The position numbers and the translations under genes are program-made. From Pseudomonadota bacterium (GTDB lineage: Bacteria; Pseudomonadota; Gammaproteobacteria; Acidiferrobacterales; UBA6901): a stretch of 35,435 nucleotides of DNA. Below the pieces are notes generated by a model. It made no database searches and was not told the DNA's origin. It saw only the letters and a list, made by a program, of their open reading frames with translations. The stretch covers positions 1 through 35,435 of the forward strand of contig JAJXUF010000027.1 in assembly GCA_021783175.1 (NCBI GenBank). Reading direction: 5' to 3'. This document shows positions 27,343 through 35,435 of the stretch, piece after piece; within the stretch, counting starts at the first letter, position 1; every line of letters starts with the position of its first letter.

Positions 27343-27837
27343 ATGATTGTCAAATTGTTCTCGACCATGAAAAATGACATTGCCATGGAAGCACAACCCG
27401 AATCCGCTCAAAAATCACGCAGCATTAAAAGGCTTATTTCAGCGCTTGTTCTGGTTCCACCAGCCGTCTTTATCTGCTACGAGGGGCTTTCGTTCGTACA
27501 GGACAGCCTGTTCGGCGATGAATTGATCCTGGCACTGAAAGCTCAGTCCCGGCGTCGCCTGTGGGATCTGTTTTGGGCCGACTGGGCGCATGCACTGCCC
27601 GCACTCTATTTGGCGTGCCTACTGCTAATGGTACCTGCATATTTCGCGAGCGGCGCGCTTGGGCGGCGAAGACCGATTGTGACCGGTCTGATTGGTGCGC
27701 TATGTGGTGCTGTGGCAGGTTCATGGCTGCACGGAAGCTTCACGCTCGGGGCAGTCAGCGTCCCGCTCCTCACTGGACTCATCTCTTTTTCGGCCTTTGC
27801 TGTCATTGCCTCATCAGGCGCTGCGAGCAGGAGTTAG
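27343..27837 (+). CDS. Small membrane protein encoded with the caspase-like protein
   Basis: A 164-residue protein of unknown family. Its start is uncertain: ATG at 27343, 27367 or 27385 are possible and none has a strong ribosome site. Four hydrophobic segments are predicted by eye at about 30-47, 84-106, 112-130 and 136-157. Between the first and second is a polar, charged loop (about 58-82: DELILALKAQSRRRLWDL) that probably faces one side of the membrane. The stop codon overlaps the ribosome site of the next gene (AGGAG-TTAG), and the gap is only three bases, so the two are an operon and translationally coupled. It may anchor or control the secreted caspase-like protein; this is inference from coupling only. 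Confidence 0.68.
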   Translation: MIVKLFSTMKNDIAMEAQPESAQKSRSIKRLISALVLVPPAVFICYEGLSFVQDSLFGDELILALKAQSRRRLWDLFWADWAHALPALYLACLLLMVPAYFASGALGRRRPIVTGLIGALCGAVAGSWLHGSFTLGAVSVPLLTGLISFSAFAVIASSGAASRS

Positions 27838-27840
27838 TTC

Positions 27841-29286
27841 ATGCGATCTCTCGGAGTCTTTTTTTGTTTCTTTTTTTGGGCGGCCAGCGCCAACGCAACT
27901 GACTATTTCTGGATCATCGGTGGCGGTCCCACCCCAAACGATTCTCAAGCACAGATCGAGGCCAACGTTAGATGGGTGGTCACTGCCCTTCGAAGCCACA
28001 CCCCAGGATCAGTATTGCACGTTTTCTTTGCTGGTGGGCCAAATGCCAAGGACGACGTATTATCATGGATTCCACGCAAAGACACGCCACGGAATCTTGT
28101 ACCTTTGGCGCGGGTCTTCGGGCAAGCGGAGGCCAATGGCTATCGATTTCGTGATCCAGACGTCCCGTACGTTGAGAGCAGCACGGCGGCACCGATATTG
28201 GCGGCTCGCCTCAGCAGTGAGTTTCGCGCGCTAAGACCCGGCGATCATGCCTTCATCCTTTATGAAGGGCACGGTCTTGGCGTCCCCGGCCATCCATCAG
28301 AGAATACCTTGCGACTTTGGGGCGACACCCAGATGTCCGCCAAGACATTTGAGCAGCTGCTTAACAATATTAATCCCCAAGTTCCCGTTCAATTCGTTTT
28401 CACCCAGTGCTTTTCCGGTGGCTTCGAACGATTGATTCACCCGCAAGCTGAAAAAACGCAACAACTCACAACAGCTGACCGCTGCGGATTCATGGCCCAA
28501 TCTGCCACGGAGGAAACCGAGGGTTGTTCAGCAAGCGTGAACACGGCTGACTATCGTGACTATACGACCTATTTCATGGCGGCCTTGTCCGGACGCACCC
28601 GTGACGGTAGCCAATTGCCGTTTAGCCCGGAAGTAAATAGCTCTGGCGTGGTAACCCCGTATGGGGCGCATTTGTACGCGTTGCGCGAAGCAAATAGCAC
28701 TGACATGCCACGCTCCACGTCCGAAATGTATTTAACTCGCTGGCAACCCTGGTACTTTCGATGGTTCGATACCGGAGCACTGCCGAACAATGTTTACTCC
28801 AGGCTCGCTCGCGATGTCGCACGCCGTCTGGGATTACCTCCCGACGGACATGAGTTAATTCGCAAGCTTGATGCCCGAAGGAGCCAGGATGTCACGCAAA
28901 TCGCGGCCTTGCGTGCCGAACGAACCGTTTTGCAAACCCAGATCAAATCGATACAGAATTCGCTGCGGCTCAGTATTGAGATGCGCTGGCCAAGAGTTGC
29001 GCAACCGTACACAAAGAATTTTGTCCGTTTCCTCAACCATGACCTGGCGGCGGCTCAACACTTCATCGTCTCTGACCCGCTTTATGCAAAGCTAGTGGAA
29101 AAGCAAGACCGACTTGACGCGCTGGATATTAAGGTCCTGGATCTACGTAGAGACCGCACACAAATGGACAAAATACGCCGCCTGCGCAATCTATCGCGTG
29201 TGTTGGCGGAATTCCAGCTGCACGCGTCCGGTCAGGCACGTGCCGCGTACAATCGGCTGCTGTCCTGCGAGAATCTTCCCCTCTGA
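27841..29286 (+). CDS. Secreted caspase-like (clan CD) cysteine peptidase-related protein
   Basis: A 481-residue protein with AGGAG seven bases before the ATG. Residues 1-19 are a signal peptide ending ANA-T; two T7 tracts encode its Phe-rich core. The mature start, YFWIIGGGPTPNDSQAQIE (22-40), leads into an alpha/beta fold. HAFILYEGHG (136-145) and VQFVFTQCFSGGF (183-195) carry the His144 and Cys190 expected of the catalytic dyad in clan CD peptidases (caspase, legumain C13: strand-GHG, strand-QCXSG). About 12 further residues downstream are Cys/Ser rich. Residues 340-460 are helical and highly charged, likely coiled coil. Activity and substrate are unknown. The secreted form, the membrane partner and the setting between a PEP-CTERM gene and EPS genes suggest a role at the cell surface, perhaps processing a surface protein. 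It could also be a nonpeptidase relative. Confidence 0.75.
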   Translation: MRSLGVFFCFFFWAASANATDYFWIIGGGPTPNDSQAQIEANVRWVVTALRSHTPGSVLHVFFAGGPNAKDDVLSWIPRKDTPRNLVPLARVFGQAEANGYRFRDPDVPYVESSTAAPILAARLSSEFRALRPGDHAFILYEGHGLGVPGHPSENTLRLWGDTQMSAKTFEQLLNNINPQVPVQFVFTQCFSGGFERLIHPQAEKTQQLTTADRCGFMAQSATEETEGCSASVNTADYRDYTTYFMAALSGRTRDGSQLPFSPEVNSSGVVTPYGAHLYALREANSTDMPRSTSEMYLTRWQPWYFRWFDTGALPNNVYSRLARDVARRLGLPPDGHELIRKLDARRSQDVTQIAALRAERTVLQTQIKSIQNSLRLSIEMRWPRVAQPYTKNFVRFLNHDLAAAQHFIVSDPLYAKLVEKQDRLDALDIKVLDLRRDRTQMDKIRRLRNLSRVLAEFQLHASGQARAAYNRLLSCENLPL

Positions 29287-30042
29287 TTTATCCAAGATTA
29301 CGAAACTTCGCAGCACACGCAGAGGATGCACATACCACGGAGAGCCCTGCACCCAAGGTTTGACCAGCCATTTAGAGGGCAAGGCGGACGGATGCCGCAT
29401 TACCCCAGGTTGTCCAGCCGAGATGCAATGGCGACTTTGTTGGAATATGCTAACGTAGCATTCTACCCGGCACGATTGCGCGCGCTTGTATCTGCGCCAA
29501 CCTATAAAGTCAATTAAGTCGGGCAGCTTGAAGCAGATATATTAAAAACATTGGGGAATCAAGGGGGCTCGACCTTGAACTTACGGCAATCTTCCGAATT
29601 ATCAACGACTATCGATTTTTGTTTCAACAGTCGAGAATGGATCGGCCCAAAACTGTCGTAGCAGTGACTCAGTCACCTACATAGAGAGCGGGATGCAATG
29701 CAAGCGTCACCTCGCCGAACTCGGGCGGAGAATACCCCGTCCATTGAATGCTCGAGCAGACACAAACAATTCCGGGCCGGCGCCACAAAAATGGGCACCG
29801 CGCCAATACAAGCGCAAACCCATTTCCATGGATGATACTCGGGCTTTATTTGAGCATGATGCGGCATCCGGGAAGTCAGGTAATTTACCTGAGTAACTCT
29901 CGGACTGCTTGCGCAATGCGTACCGTCTGTCCACAGGTTTTTTGCTGCTCGGTGCCTTTCGGTCTGCAGTTGCGGTCGACGTCATGCGTCTCGGCACTTT
30001 GAGTAATGTTCAGTAAGACGCAGACTACCACTAGGAGCAGTT
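29287..30042. other. Intergenic region between the caspase-like and acyltransferase genes
   Basis: About 750 bases with no recognisable gene; small frames on both strands lack support. GTGAC-TCA-GTCAC is a 13-base palindrome at 29664-29676. The promoter of the gene at 30043 should lie in the last 200 bases. Confidence 0.4.
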
Positions 30043-31194
30043 ATGGAAATTGAAGTTGTCCGCGAACTTGAGCGGCTTGCGCAGCTGAAATCGGAATGGA
30101 ACGCGGCGGTTGAATCCTCCGGATTTGACTCTATTTTTCAGACGCATGAATGGTTTTATGCGTGGGCAAAGAATTTTGCCCATAGCGACGCTCTCAACAT
30201 AGTCGTAGCACGCAACAACGGGCAGATTTGCGGCATTATGCCGCTGATGCGCGAAAGGCGGGGCGCTGGTCCCTGGGCGATCACCGTTCTGCGTTCCATG
30301 TCAAATCTGCAATCCTACAAGTACGGGTTCGTTCTGCCGCGCGAGAATAGCGGTGAGATCCTTGAATCCATGCTCCGTCTTATGCGCGATGACAGTGATT
30401 GGGACCTGATGATTCTGGAGTACCTGCCGCATGACGGACAGCTGGCAGGCCTTTTTGGGCAACTTCAGCGCGACGGCATCATTGGTGCGCGCGACGAAAT
30501 CCAGATGGAAAGTCCCTACGTTGCCATTGAGGGTACTTGGGACGAATACGCTGGCGCACGCGATAAGAAGGTCAGAAAGAACTGGGATTATTTCGAGCGT
30601 CGCCTCGAGAAAGAAGGATCAGTTCGTCTGGTCGAGGTTAGCGGAGGAGCAGATCTGGAAAATCGGGTTCGGCAGGCGTTTGAAATTGAAAAGGCAAGCT
30701 GGAAAGGAGAACATGGCAGTGCTATTGGCGCCTCATCATCCATATCCGCCTTCTACCTCGACCTTGCGAGCGCAATGAGCGAAAGAAACAATTTTCGGCT
30801 TTGCTTTCTCGAGCTGGACGGCAAGAGCATTGCATTCGATTACTGTCTTCCGTACAAACGCGCTTTCAACGTGCTCAAAACCGGCTATGATCCAGCCTAT
30901 TCAAAAAACTCCCCCGGACGAGTTTTGCGGAAGACGGTTCTGCGCAGCCTTTTTCAGGATGGAAATTATTCCATCTACGATCTGCTTGGGGTGCGGGAAT
31001 CATGGAAAGAGGAATGGACCGAAAAGGTGCAGCCATTGTCGCGCGTGCGCCTGTACAATCGCAAACCTGCGGCGCTTGCCAGCTACGCAGCTGCTCGGGC
31101 AATTGACCGCGCCAAGAATGTTTTGCGACGCCACCCGCGCATTTTTTCCGCCGTTAAGCGCCTACATATGAAATTGACCGGCTCGGGATCATAG
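30043..31194 (+). CDS. CelD/BcsL-like (FemAB-related) acyltransferase
   Basis: A 383-residue protein with AGGAG five bases before the ATG. The N-terminal part (FQTHEWFYAWAKNF, 33-46; IVVARNNGQICGIMPLMRER, 53-72) and the central part (KKVRKNWDYFERRLEKEG, about 174-191; LELDGKSIAFDYCLPY, about 258-273; YSKNSPGRVLRKTVL, about 286-300; YDLLGVRESWKEEW, about 310-323) fit the GNAT-like Acetyltransf_6 family, which includes CelD/BcsL of cellulose loci and FemAB-related proteins of PEP-CTERM loci. It would transfer an acyl or aminoacyl group to a polysaccharide or its precursor in the cytoplasm. Specificity is unknown. It converges with the XrtA-type deacetylase gene, with 51 bases between the stops, and shares a hairpin with it. 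Confidence 0.82.
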   Translation: MEIEVVRELERLAQLKSEWNAAVESSGFDSIFQTHEWFYAWAKNFAHSDALNIVVARNNGQICGIMPLMRERRGAGPWAITVLRSMSNLQSYKYGFVLPRENSGEILESMLRLMRDDSDWDLMILEYLPHDGQLAGLFGQLQRDGIIGARDEIQMESPYVAIEGTWDEYAGARDKKVRKNWDYFERRLEKEGSVRLVEVSGGADLENRVRQAFEIEKASWKGEHGSAIGASSSISAFYLDLASAMSERNNFRLCFLELDGKSIAFDYCLPYKRAFNVLKTGYDPAYSKNSPGRVLRKTVLRSLFQDGNYSIYDLLGVRESWKEEWTEKVQPLSRVRLYNRKPAALASYAAARAIDRAKNVLRRHPRIFSAVKRLHMKLTGSGS

Positions 31195-31201
31195 CTCCCC
31201 T

Positions 31202-31222
31202 CTGCGAAAATTGCTTTCGCAG
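31202..31222. terminator. Hairpin between convergent genes (possible bidirectional terminator)
   Basis: CTGCGAAA (31202-31209) and TTTCGCAG (31215-31222) form an 8-base perfect stem with loop ATTGC, in the 51-base gap between two convergent stops. The stem's own A/T end gives only a short T-run, so termination strength is uncertain. Confidence 0.5.
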
Positions 31223-31245
31223 GCGACTCTGACATCAGCGCAGTC

Positions 31246-32223
31246 TTATTCGCTTGCCTTGTGCGCCTGCGGCAGCATGACATTTTGCTCGCCTTGCTGC
31301 GCCACCTCACCAGTCCGGAGACCGCAGCTGGCAAGGCTTTCATGGACCGTGCCAAAGCGAAATTCGCCGAGCAGGCGATCCAGCATCGATTCACACTTTT
31401 GCAAATTATTGTAGTGGCGAAATCGCGACAGCCAACTCGCCTCGATGCGTGGCTGATCAGGATCGATCTCCCATGGATGGAGATAAAATATGAACGGCAT
31501 CTTTTCCCGACGATTGATACTGGCCAGCGCGGAGCGCGTCAAAGCGTAAGGAAATAGCCGGAAATACCCACCGCCCGAAACCGGCAGACGCAGAAATGCG
31601 AAATCCCTGGTGCTGAGCGGGAATTCAAGAAGACTTGCGCCGCCCGCAGTGCGCAAGACATGCGGCCTGCGCACTGCGTCACGAATGCCATAGCGGTCAT
31701 GCCGGATCGGAAATATGCTTGAATCATACAGAAACCCCAGATCGGCCAGGATATCAAGCGCCCACAGGGATTTGGCAGTAATGGAGTAGCTTGCCGCCCG
31801 ATAACCAATTACCGGCTTCTGGATTATATCTTCTAAAAGCTGCTTAGCAGTGTGTGTTTCCTCACGGAATTCTTCGGGAGTTTGGTTGTAGACCAGTTTG
31901 TGTGTGAGGCCGTGACAGGCAATTTCATGCCCTGCTTCGACGATACGGCGAACCACCCCAGGATAGTGACGAGCGACCCACCCGAGCACGAAGAACGTCG
32001 CCTTGGTCTCATGCTGCTCCAGCAGACGCAGCAGTCTTAGCGTGTTGTTTTCAACGCGGCACTCATAGTTTTCCCACTGCGCCGGATCAATGACTTTCGC
32101 AAAGGCGGAAACGTGGAAATAATCTTCGACATCCACTGTCATCGCGTTGACGATTCCTTCACCGCTCTGGGACTTCCTCGAAGTTACCGATATACCCTGC
32201 GAATTTCTTGACATACTGTTCAT
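31246..32223 (-). CDS. XrtA-type polysaccharide deacetylase
   Basis: A CE4 protein of about 325 residues from ATG 32221-32223, preceded by AAGG nine bases upstream; a longer frame to 32310 and a shorter one from 32142 are possible. The family signature MTVDVEDYFHVSAF (28-41) carries the metal Asp pair (Asp31, Asp34); KATFFVLGWVA follows. HGLTHKL (104-110) has the His pair, GYRAASYSI the substrate-groove Arg, and MPFIFYLHPWEID the late His motif. This exact layout is the subgroup found in exosortase A EPS clusters. It removes acetyl groups from EPS sugars or a precursor. It is downstream of the EpsB-type gene on the same strand with about 200 bases between. No signal peptide is seen. Confidence 0.9.
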   Translation of the reverse strand: MNSMSRNSQGISVTSRKSQSGEGIVNAMTVDVEDYFHVSAFAKVIDPAQWENYECRVENNTLRLLRLLEQHETKATFFVLGWVARHYPGVVRRIVEAGHEIACHGLTHKLVYNQTPEEFREETHTAKQLLEDIIQKPVIGYRAASYSITAKSLWALDILADLGFLYDSSIFPIRHDRYGIRDAVRRPHVLRTAGGASLLEFPLSTRDFAFLRLPVSGGGYFRLFPYALTRSALASINRREKMPFIFYLHPWEIDPDQPRIEASWLSRFRHYNNLQKCESMLDRLLGEFRFGTVHESLASCGLRTGEVAQQGEQNVMLPQAHKASE

Positions 32224-32421
32224 GTCTGCAAACCTTGTTCTCTCAACTTCGGTTACCCCACTAGCCGGGACGCAGTGGCACTGTCCGTTTGCATTGCAGC
32301 GTCGATCCACACACCGCCTCTGCGCCCGACCTCTCTATCCTAGCCGCACTGACGTGCAGCGGCAGCCTTCAATCTGCCAGCCGACCAGGAGCACCCCCGG
32401 CGTCACATCCAACGGGCTCTT

Positions 32422-33825
32422 CTAACGAGAACCTTTTCCGAAGAGAACTACCTGCACCGTCTGAAATAGGACAACCAGGTCAAGGAATAGGCTATGATTC
32501 TTCACATAATACAAATCGTACTGCAGTTTCTCGATCGCATCTTCCACGGAAGCGCCATATGAATAGCGGATCTGCGCCCAACCCGTAATACCCGGTTTGA
32601 CATTGTGACGATACTTGAAGAAAGGAATCTTTTCCGACAGCTGTTCGACAAAATAGGGTCTTTCCGGTCGAGGACCGACAAAACTCATCTCGCCCTTCAG
32701 AACATTAAGAATTTGAGGCAACTCGTCGACGCGCAGCTTGCGAATGACCTGTCCAACGCGCGTGACGCGATCGTCATTTTGAGTTGCCCACTGCGGCGTG
32801 CCATCTTTCTCGGCATCGGTGCGCATGCTGCGGAACTTGAGCACTTCGAAAGGCAGGCCGCCCTGTCCAACCCGTTGCTGACGGTAAAAAACCGGTCCGC
32901 GACTATCAAGCTTAATAAGCAGTGCAGTGGTTATCATTACAGGTAGCGAGGCCACCAGCAACGCCATGCTGGCAGACACATCAAAGATGCGCTTTACGAC
33001 GTCGCGCGTCACGCCTCTTTCGAATCCGTCGGAAAAAACCATCCAACTAGGATTCATCGTCTGAATCTGCACACAACCGGTCTCACGCTCGAAAAACGAC
33101 GGCAGATCGATGATGTCAATTCCATTCAATTTGCATTTGAGAACATCATCCATCGGCAGGCCTCCCCCTCGCCTGTCTCTAACACCGACCACAATTTCAT
33201 CGACGTTGTGCTGCTGCGCGATTGCGTAAATCGAATTGCGCTCTGCCGAGATAATCTTCTCCTTGGGAGCGAAATGGTGCTGCTCGCGCATGGCCAGGTA
33301 GCCAACCACGCGGAAACCCTGCCGCCCGTTCGCCGATTTCTCCAGCACATCGACCTTTGCCGCGCGTGTTCCGGTACCCAGTACCAGAACACGGCGCTTA
33401 TAGCCCGTGTGTCCGGTCAGGGTAAAGAAGGCAGATCGCGTTACGGCAATTGCAACAAACGAGACGACAAACGCAATAGCAAATGCGCCGCGGCCCAGGA
33501 GCAGCTTGGGGATTGCGTAGAATACAAAGGCCATAGTAACGAGCCCCACGGCGAAGCTTGCCAAGAGTCGCCGGTAATGCCAGAAGTTCGTTTGATGTTC
33601 GCGCTGATACAAACCCATGGCAAGCATGATTCCAGACATGATTGCCGCAAATGCGATGGCGGTCGGGGTTATCTGCAATACGGCGCCTTTGTAGGCCGGC
33701 TCGCCCAGCACATCCCAAAATCGGATGACCATGCCGACATATAGCGACAGAAACAGTATTGCCACTTCAATTCCGCCCAACATCAACAATGATACGGGCA
33801 TGTAATGCTTGAAAATACGGATCAT
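32422..33825 (-). CDS. EpsB-type polyprenyl-phosphate sugar transferase (XrtA-associated)
   Basis: A 467-residue protein; GGGAG lies eight bases before ATG 33823-33825. Residues 1-150 have about four to five membrane helices with YQREHQTNFWHYRRL between them. A nucleotide-binding-like middle domain begins VLVLGTGTRAAKV (about 147-159). After another hydrophobic segment comes the bacterial sugar transferase domain: KRIFDVSAS, FYRQQRVGQGGLPFEVLKFRSM, VIRKLRVDELPQILNVLKGEMS and FVGPRPERPYF. It attaches the first sugar phosphate to undecaprenyl phosphate and so starts the EPS repeat unit. Its fusion type and neighbours match the sugar transferases of PEP-CTERM loci. A second gene of the same kind is cut by the right edge. 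Confidence 0.92.
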   Translation of the reverse strand: MIRIFKHYMPVSLLMLGGIEVAILFLSLYVGMVIRFWDVLGEPAYKGAVLQITPTAIAFAAIMSGIMLAMGLYQREHQTNFWHYRRLLASFAVGLVTMAFVFYAIPKLLLGRGAFAIAFVVSFVAIAVTRSAFFTLTGHTGYKRRVLVLGTGTRAAKVDVLEKSANGRQGFRVVGYLAMREQHHFAPKEKIISAERNSIYAIAQQHNVDEIVVGVRDRRGGGLPMDDVLKCKLNGIDIIDLPSFFERETGCVQIQTMNPSWMVFSDGFERGVTRDVVKRIFDVSASMALLVASLPVMITTALLIKLDSRGPVFYRQQRVGQGGLPFEVLKFRSMRTDAEKDGTPQWATQNDDRVTRVGQVIRKLRVDELPQILNVLKGEMSFVGPRPERPYFVEQLSEKIPFFKYRHNVKPGITGWAQIRYSYGASVEDAIEKLQYDLYYVKNHSLFLDLVVLFQTVQVVLFGKGSR

Positions 33826-34447
33826 TCAGCGCGCTCCCGGAAGCCGGCTCCGGCTTGCCAGAACACTCCATTTGGCCGCCGCTCAGTCATCGAAATGCGG
33901 CTCCCCCTCGCAGCAATGGAATCTGCAATACGCCGATTTGGCCACCCGCTGCGAACTACCAAGCCTACCCTTTAATCAAGCGCGAACAGCGATCAGATGG
34001 TTACATTTAGCACTTCGAAGCGGCATTGATTTTGGAATCCCTGCCAATGTATTGAATTACAGTATGTTCTTGTCCCGAGACCGCGACTATTCCTGTCGCT
34101 ACGTCCATCATCTTTTTGGGCGGCCCACCCTAGCTTGCCGCATCTGGATTTTAGCACCAACCGATTGTTTGCGCGAACAAATTCGATCGCGATCCGCTAA
34201 ATATTAGTTTGCACGGCTTATCACCGCCCAAATCTCGGAGGTAGACCACAACGGCAAGTGTCGATTTTAAATCTCTTGCCAGACGATAAATTTTTGCCTG
34301 GTCCATGGGCTTTACCCTGATGCAACTGCCAGTATTCCCCAATCGTCAGATGAAACTGAAACGGCAGGAATCATGCTGCGGAATTGGATCGACGGCTAAT
34401 TGACTGGAATAACCATTTTCTAGGCTGTTGTACCTGAGCGCAAACTC
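33826..34447. other. Intergenic region upstream of the EpsB-type gene
   Basis: About 620 bases without recognisable coding sequence on either strand. It contains the promoter side of the EpsB-type gene and ends at the broken edge of the transposase remnant. No terminal inverted repeat could be identified. Confidence 0.4.
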
Positions 34448-35084
34448 CGGTCGCAGATAGGCCTTACCGACGCGTTCCACGCATGCCGCAAACTCCCGCT
34501 GGGTGACGATATCCACCGCAGTAATGTGGTAAACCCCTTTGAAGCCATCTTGATCCCCGTGGCGCACTGTGTCCGACGCGGATATGACCCGGCAGCCCCT
34601 GCGGAGCGAGGACCCTGAGAATGATGATCGCCAACGGGGAGGGTCGGGTCTTGGGCCAAACCCTGCGCTGCCCCCGGCAGGGCGCGCTCTCGCGCAGGTT
34701 GTAGAGATGGAGTGCGGAGATCATGGCAAGGCTTGCATAGCACGTGTCCCTCAAACGTTTCCCAGGCACGCCACGCGTTGAACTTGCGCGTAAAACTGGC
34801 TGGTACGGCCAGACCGTGTCCGGGGTATGAGTCATTTGTTCTCCCAGTGTCTGGCAATCAGGCACTCAGGTTGCTGGCAGGAGTGGCCATAGACGTCCCA
34901 TAGGTAACGGCATAAGACCACGCACCGCTTCTTGAAAAGGCGCAGGGAACGCAAACGTTGGGAGCACCTCCTCAACGAAGGTGCGTCTGGCCAGTTGGTC
35001 ACCGGGAACCGAGAAGCACACATCCGATGTGCCGGCCAAAACAATCCAGATTTGATCAACTGTCCTGCGCGAGGATAAATTCAT
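34448..35084 (-). pseudogene. Decayed transposase (integrase-catalytic-domain type), frameshifted and 3' truncated
   Basis: Pieces of one protein appear in successive minus-strand frames. TVDQIWIVLAGTSDV and ARRTFVEEVL (35084 to about 34930) match the N-terminus; CVVLCRYLW and HSCQQ (to about 34832) are in another frame; LHLYNLRESAPCRGQRRVW (about 34700-34640) and PQGLPGHIRV in a third; HGDQDGFKGVYHITAVDIVT and ACVERVGKAYLRP (34561-34448) in a fourth. A one-base insertion near 34581-34585 separates HIRV from the expected DTVRHGDQDG, breaking the first catalytic Asp. Similarity ends abruptly at about 34448, before the second Asp and the Glu. The relatives are DDE transposases with an rve core; I cannot assign the IS family with confidence. 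It is nonfunctional. Confidence 0.75.
34448..35084 (-). mobile_element. Remnant of an insertion sequence
   Basis: Only the transposase remnant described at these positions supports this. The element's ends, terminal repeats and target duplication are not identifiable, and the 3' half of the transposase is missing, so the true borders are unknown. It sits between two EpsB-type genes of the same orientation. Confidence 0.5.
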
Positions 35085-35300
35085 GTCGATCACCATTCGC
35101 GCATGATCGAGCCAATCGCCCGCTCCACCCCCCTCTATGCCGTTGGAATACGCTAGGTTTTGATCGGGCATTCAACGTCCAATATCCTGCCGAACTCCAT
35201 CGAGGCGGCAAATAATGCCGCCGCAGACCTTGCGCGGCCCAGGCTATCGCAACAGGTGCTTCCAACTAACGGCAGGCCCAAATCATTGCGTGCGTTGTTA

Positions 35301-35422
35301 TCAACGCGCCCCTTTGTGAAACAGAATGACCTGCATGGTTTGGAACAGAACAACCAGGTCAAGAAAGAAACTGTGGTTCTTGACGTAGTAGAGATCATAC
35401 TGCAGCTTTTCAATTGCGTCCT
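35301..35422 (-). CDS. Second EpsB-type sugar transferase, C-terminal fragment (5' part beyond window)
   Basis: The frame ending at TCA 35301-35303 gives the last 39 residues of a sugar transferase: DAIEKLQYDLYYVKNHS, FFLDLVVLFQTMQ and VILFHKGAR. Against the C-terminus of the gene at 32422 it differs at 5 of 39 positions, while the codons differ widely, so this is an old paralogue rather than a fresh copy. Genuine sequence ends at about 35422, where an adapter-like sequence begins. The full gene would extend beyond the right edge on the minus strand. It may initiate a second glycan or be a backup for the first. Confidence 0.85.
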
Positions 35423-35435
35423 AGATCGGAAGAGC
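35423..35435. other. Residual sequencing adapter at the contig end
   Basis: The final 13 bases, AGATCGGAAGAGC, are identical to the common start of the Illumina TruSeq adapter, in the orientation of 3' read-through, and stop exactly at the window edge. They interrupt the EpsB-type reading frame after the codon part for the Glu expected there. They are not biological. Confidence 0.93.

Noticed and set aside
1..35435. CRISPR arrays, tRNA or rRNA genes, integrase attachment sites
   Set aside because: No regularly spaced repeats, no tRNA-like cloverleaf sequence and no rRNA signature were noticed on reading through.

Overview
This window is most of an exopolysaccharide (EPS) locus of the exosortase A (XrtA)/PEP-CTERM type, which points to a Gram-negative bacterium, probably a betaproteobacterium. 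The evidence is an EpsB-type polyprenyl-phosphate sugar transferase, a deacetylase of the XrtA-associated type, an asparagine-synthase-like amidotransferase, a CelD/FemAB-type acyltransferase, an O-antigen ligase-like protein and a secreted protein with a PEP-CTERM-type tail. The exosortase, the chain-length/export proteins and the PrsK/PrsR regulators are not here. The genus cannot be read from this sequence.

Layout. Positions 1-24578 lie on the minus strand. From the far (upstream) end they hold a GT2/GT4 pair, a polysaccharide deacetylase, another GT4, an O-antigen ligase/polymerase, another GT4, a Wzx-like flippase, two CapK-like adenylate-forming enzymes, an FkbM methyltransferase, a glycosyltransferase and asnB. 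Then comes a three-part lipid-linked sugar module: a GtrB/DPM1-like GT2, a GtrA-like protein and an ArnT/GT39-like membrane transferase. Last are a lipoprotein and a secreted protein cut by the window edge. Positions 25934-31194 are on the plus strand: the PEP-CTERM protein, a small membrane protein coupled to a secreted caspase-like (clan CD) protein, and the acyltransferase. Positions 31246-35422 return to the minus strand: XrtA-type deacetylase, EpsB-type sugar transferase, a decayed transposase, and the 3' end of a second EpsB-type gene.

How the genes fit together. EpsB loads the first sugar onto undecaprenyl phosphate. The GT2/GT4 enzymes extend the unit. FkbM, AsnB, the acyltransferase and the deacetylases may modify it. 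The Wzx-like protein flips it and the Wzy/WaaL-like protein polymerises or ligates it. The GtrB/GtrA/ArnT-like trio could add a side sugar outside the membrane. The PEP-CTERM protein is a likely exosortase substrate that would depend on such a polymer.

Notable points. Same-strand genes are mostly separated by 200-600 bases, unusually loose for an EPS operon, so several genes may have their own promoters. The secreted caspase-like gene and its membrane partner are the least explained part. The last 13 bases match the common Illumina adapter, so the right edge is an assembly end lying inside a duplicated gene.
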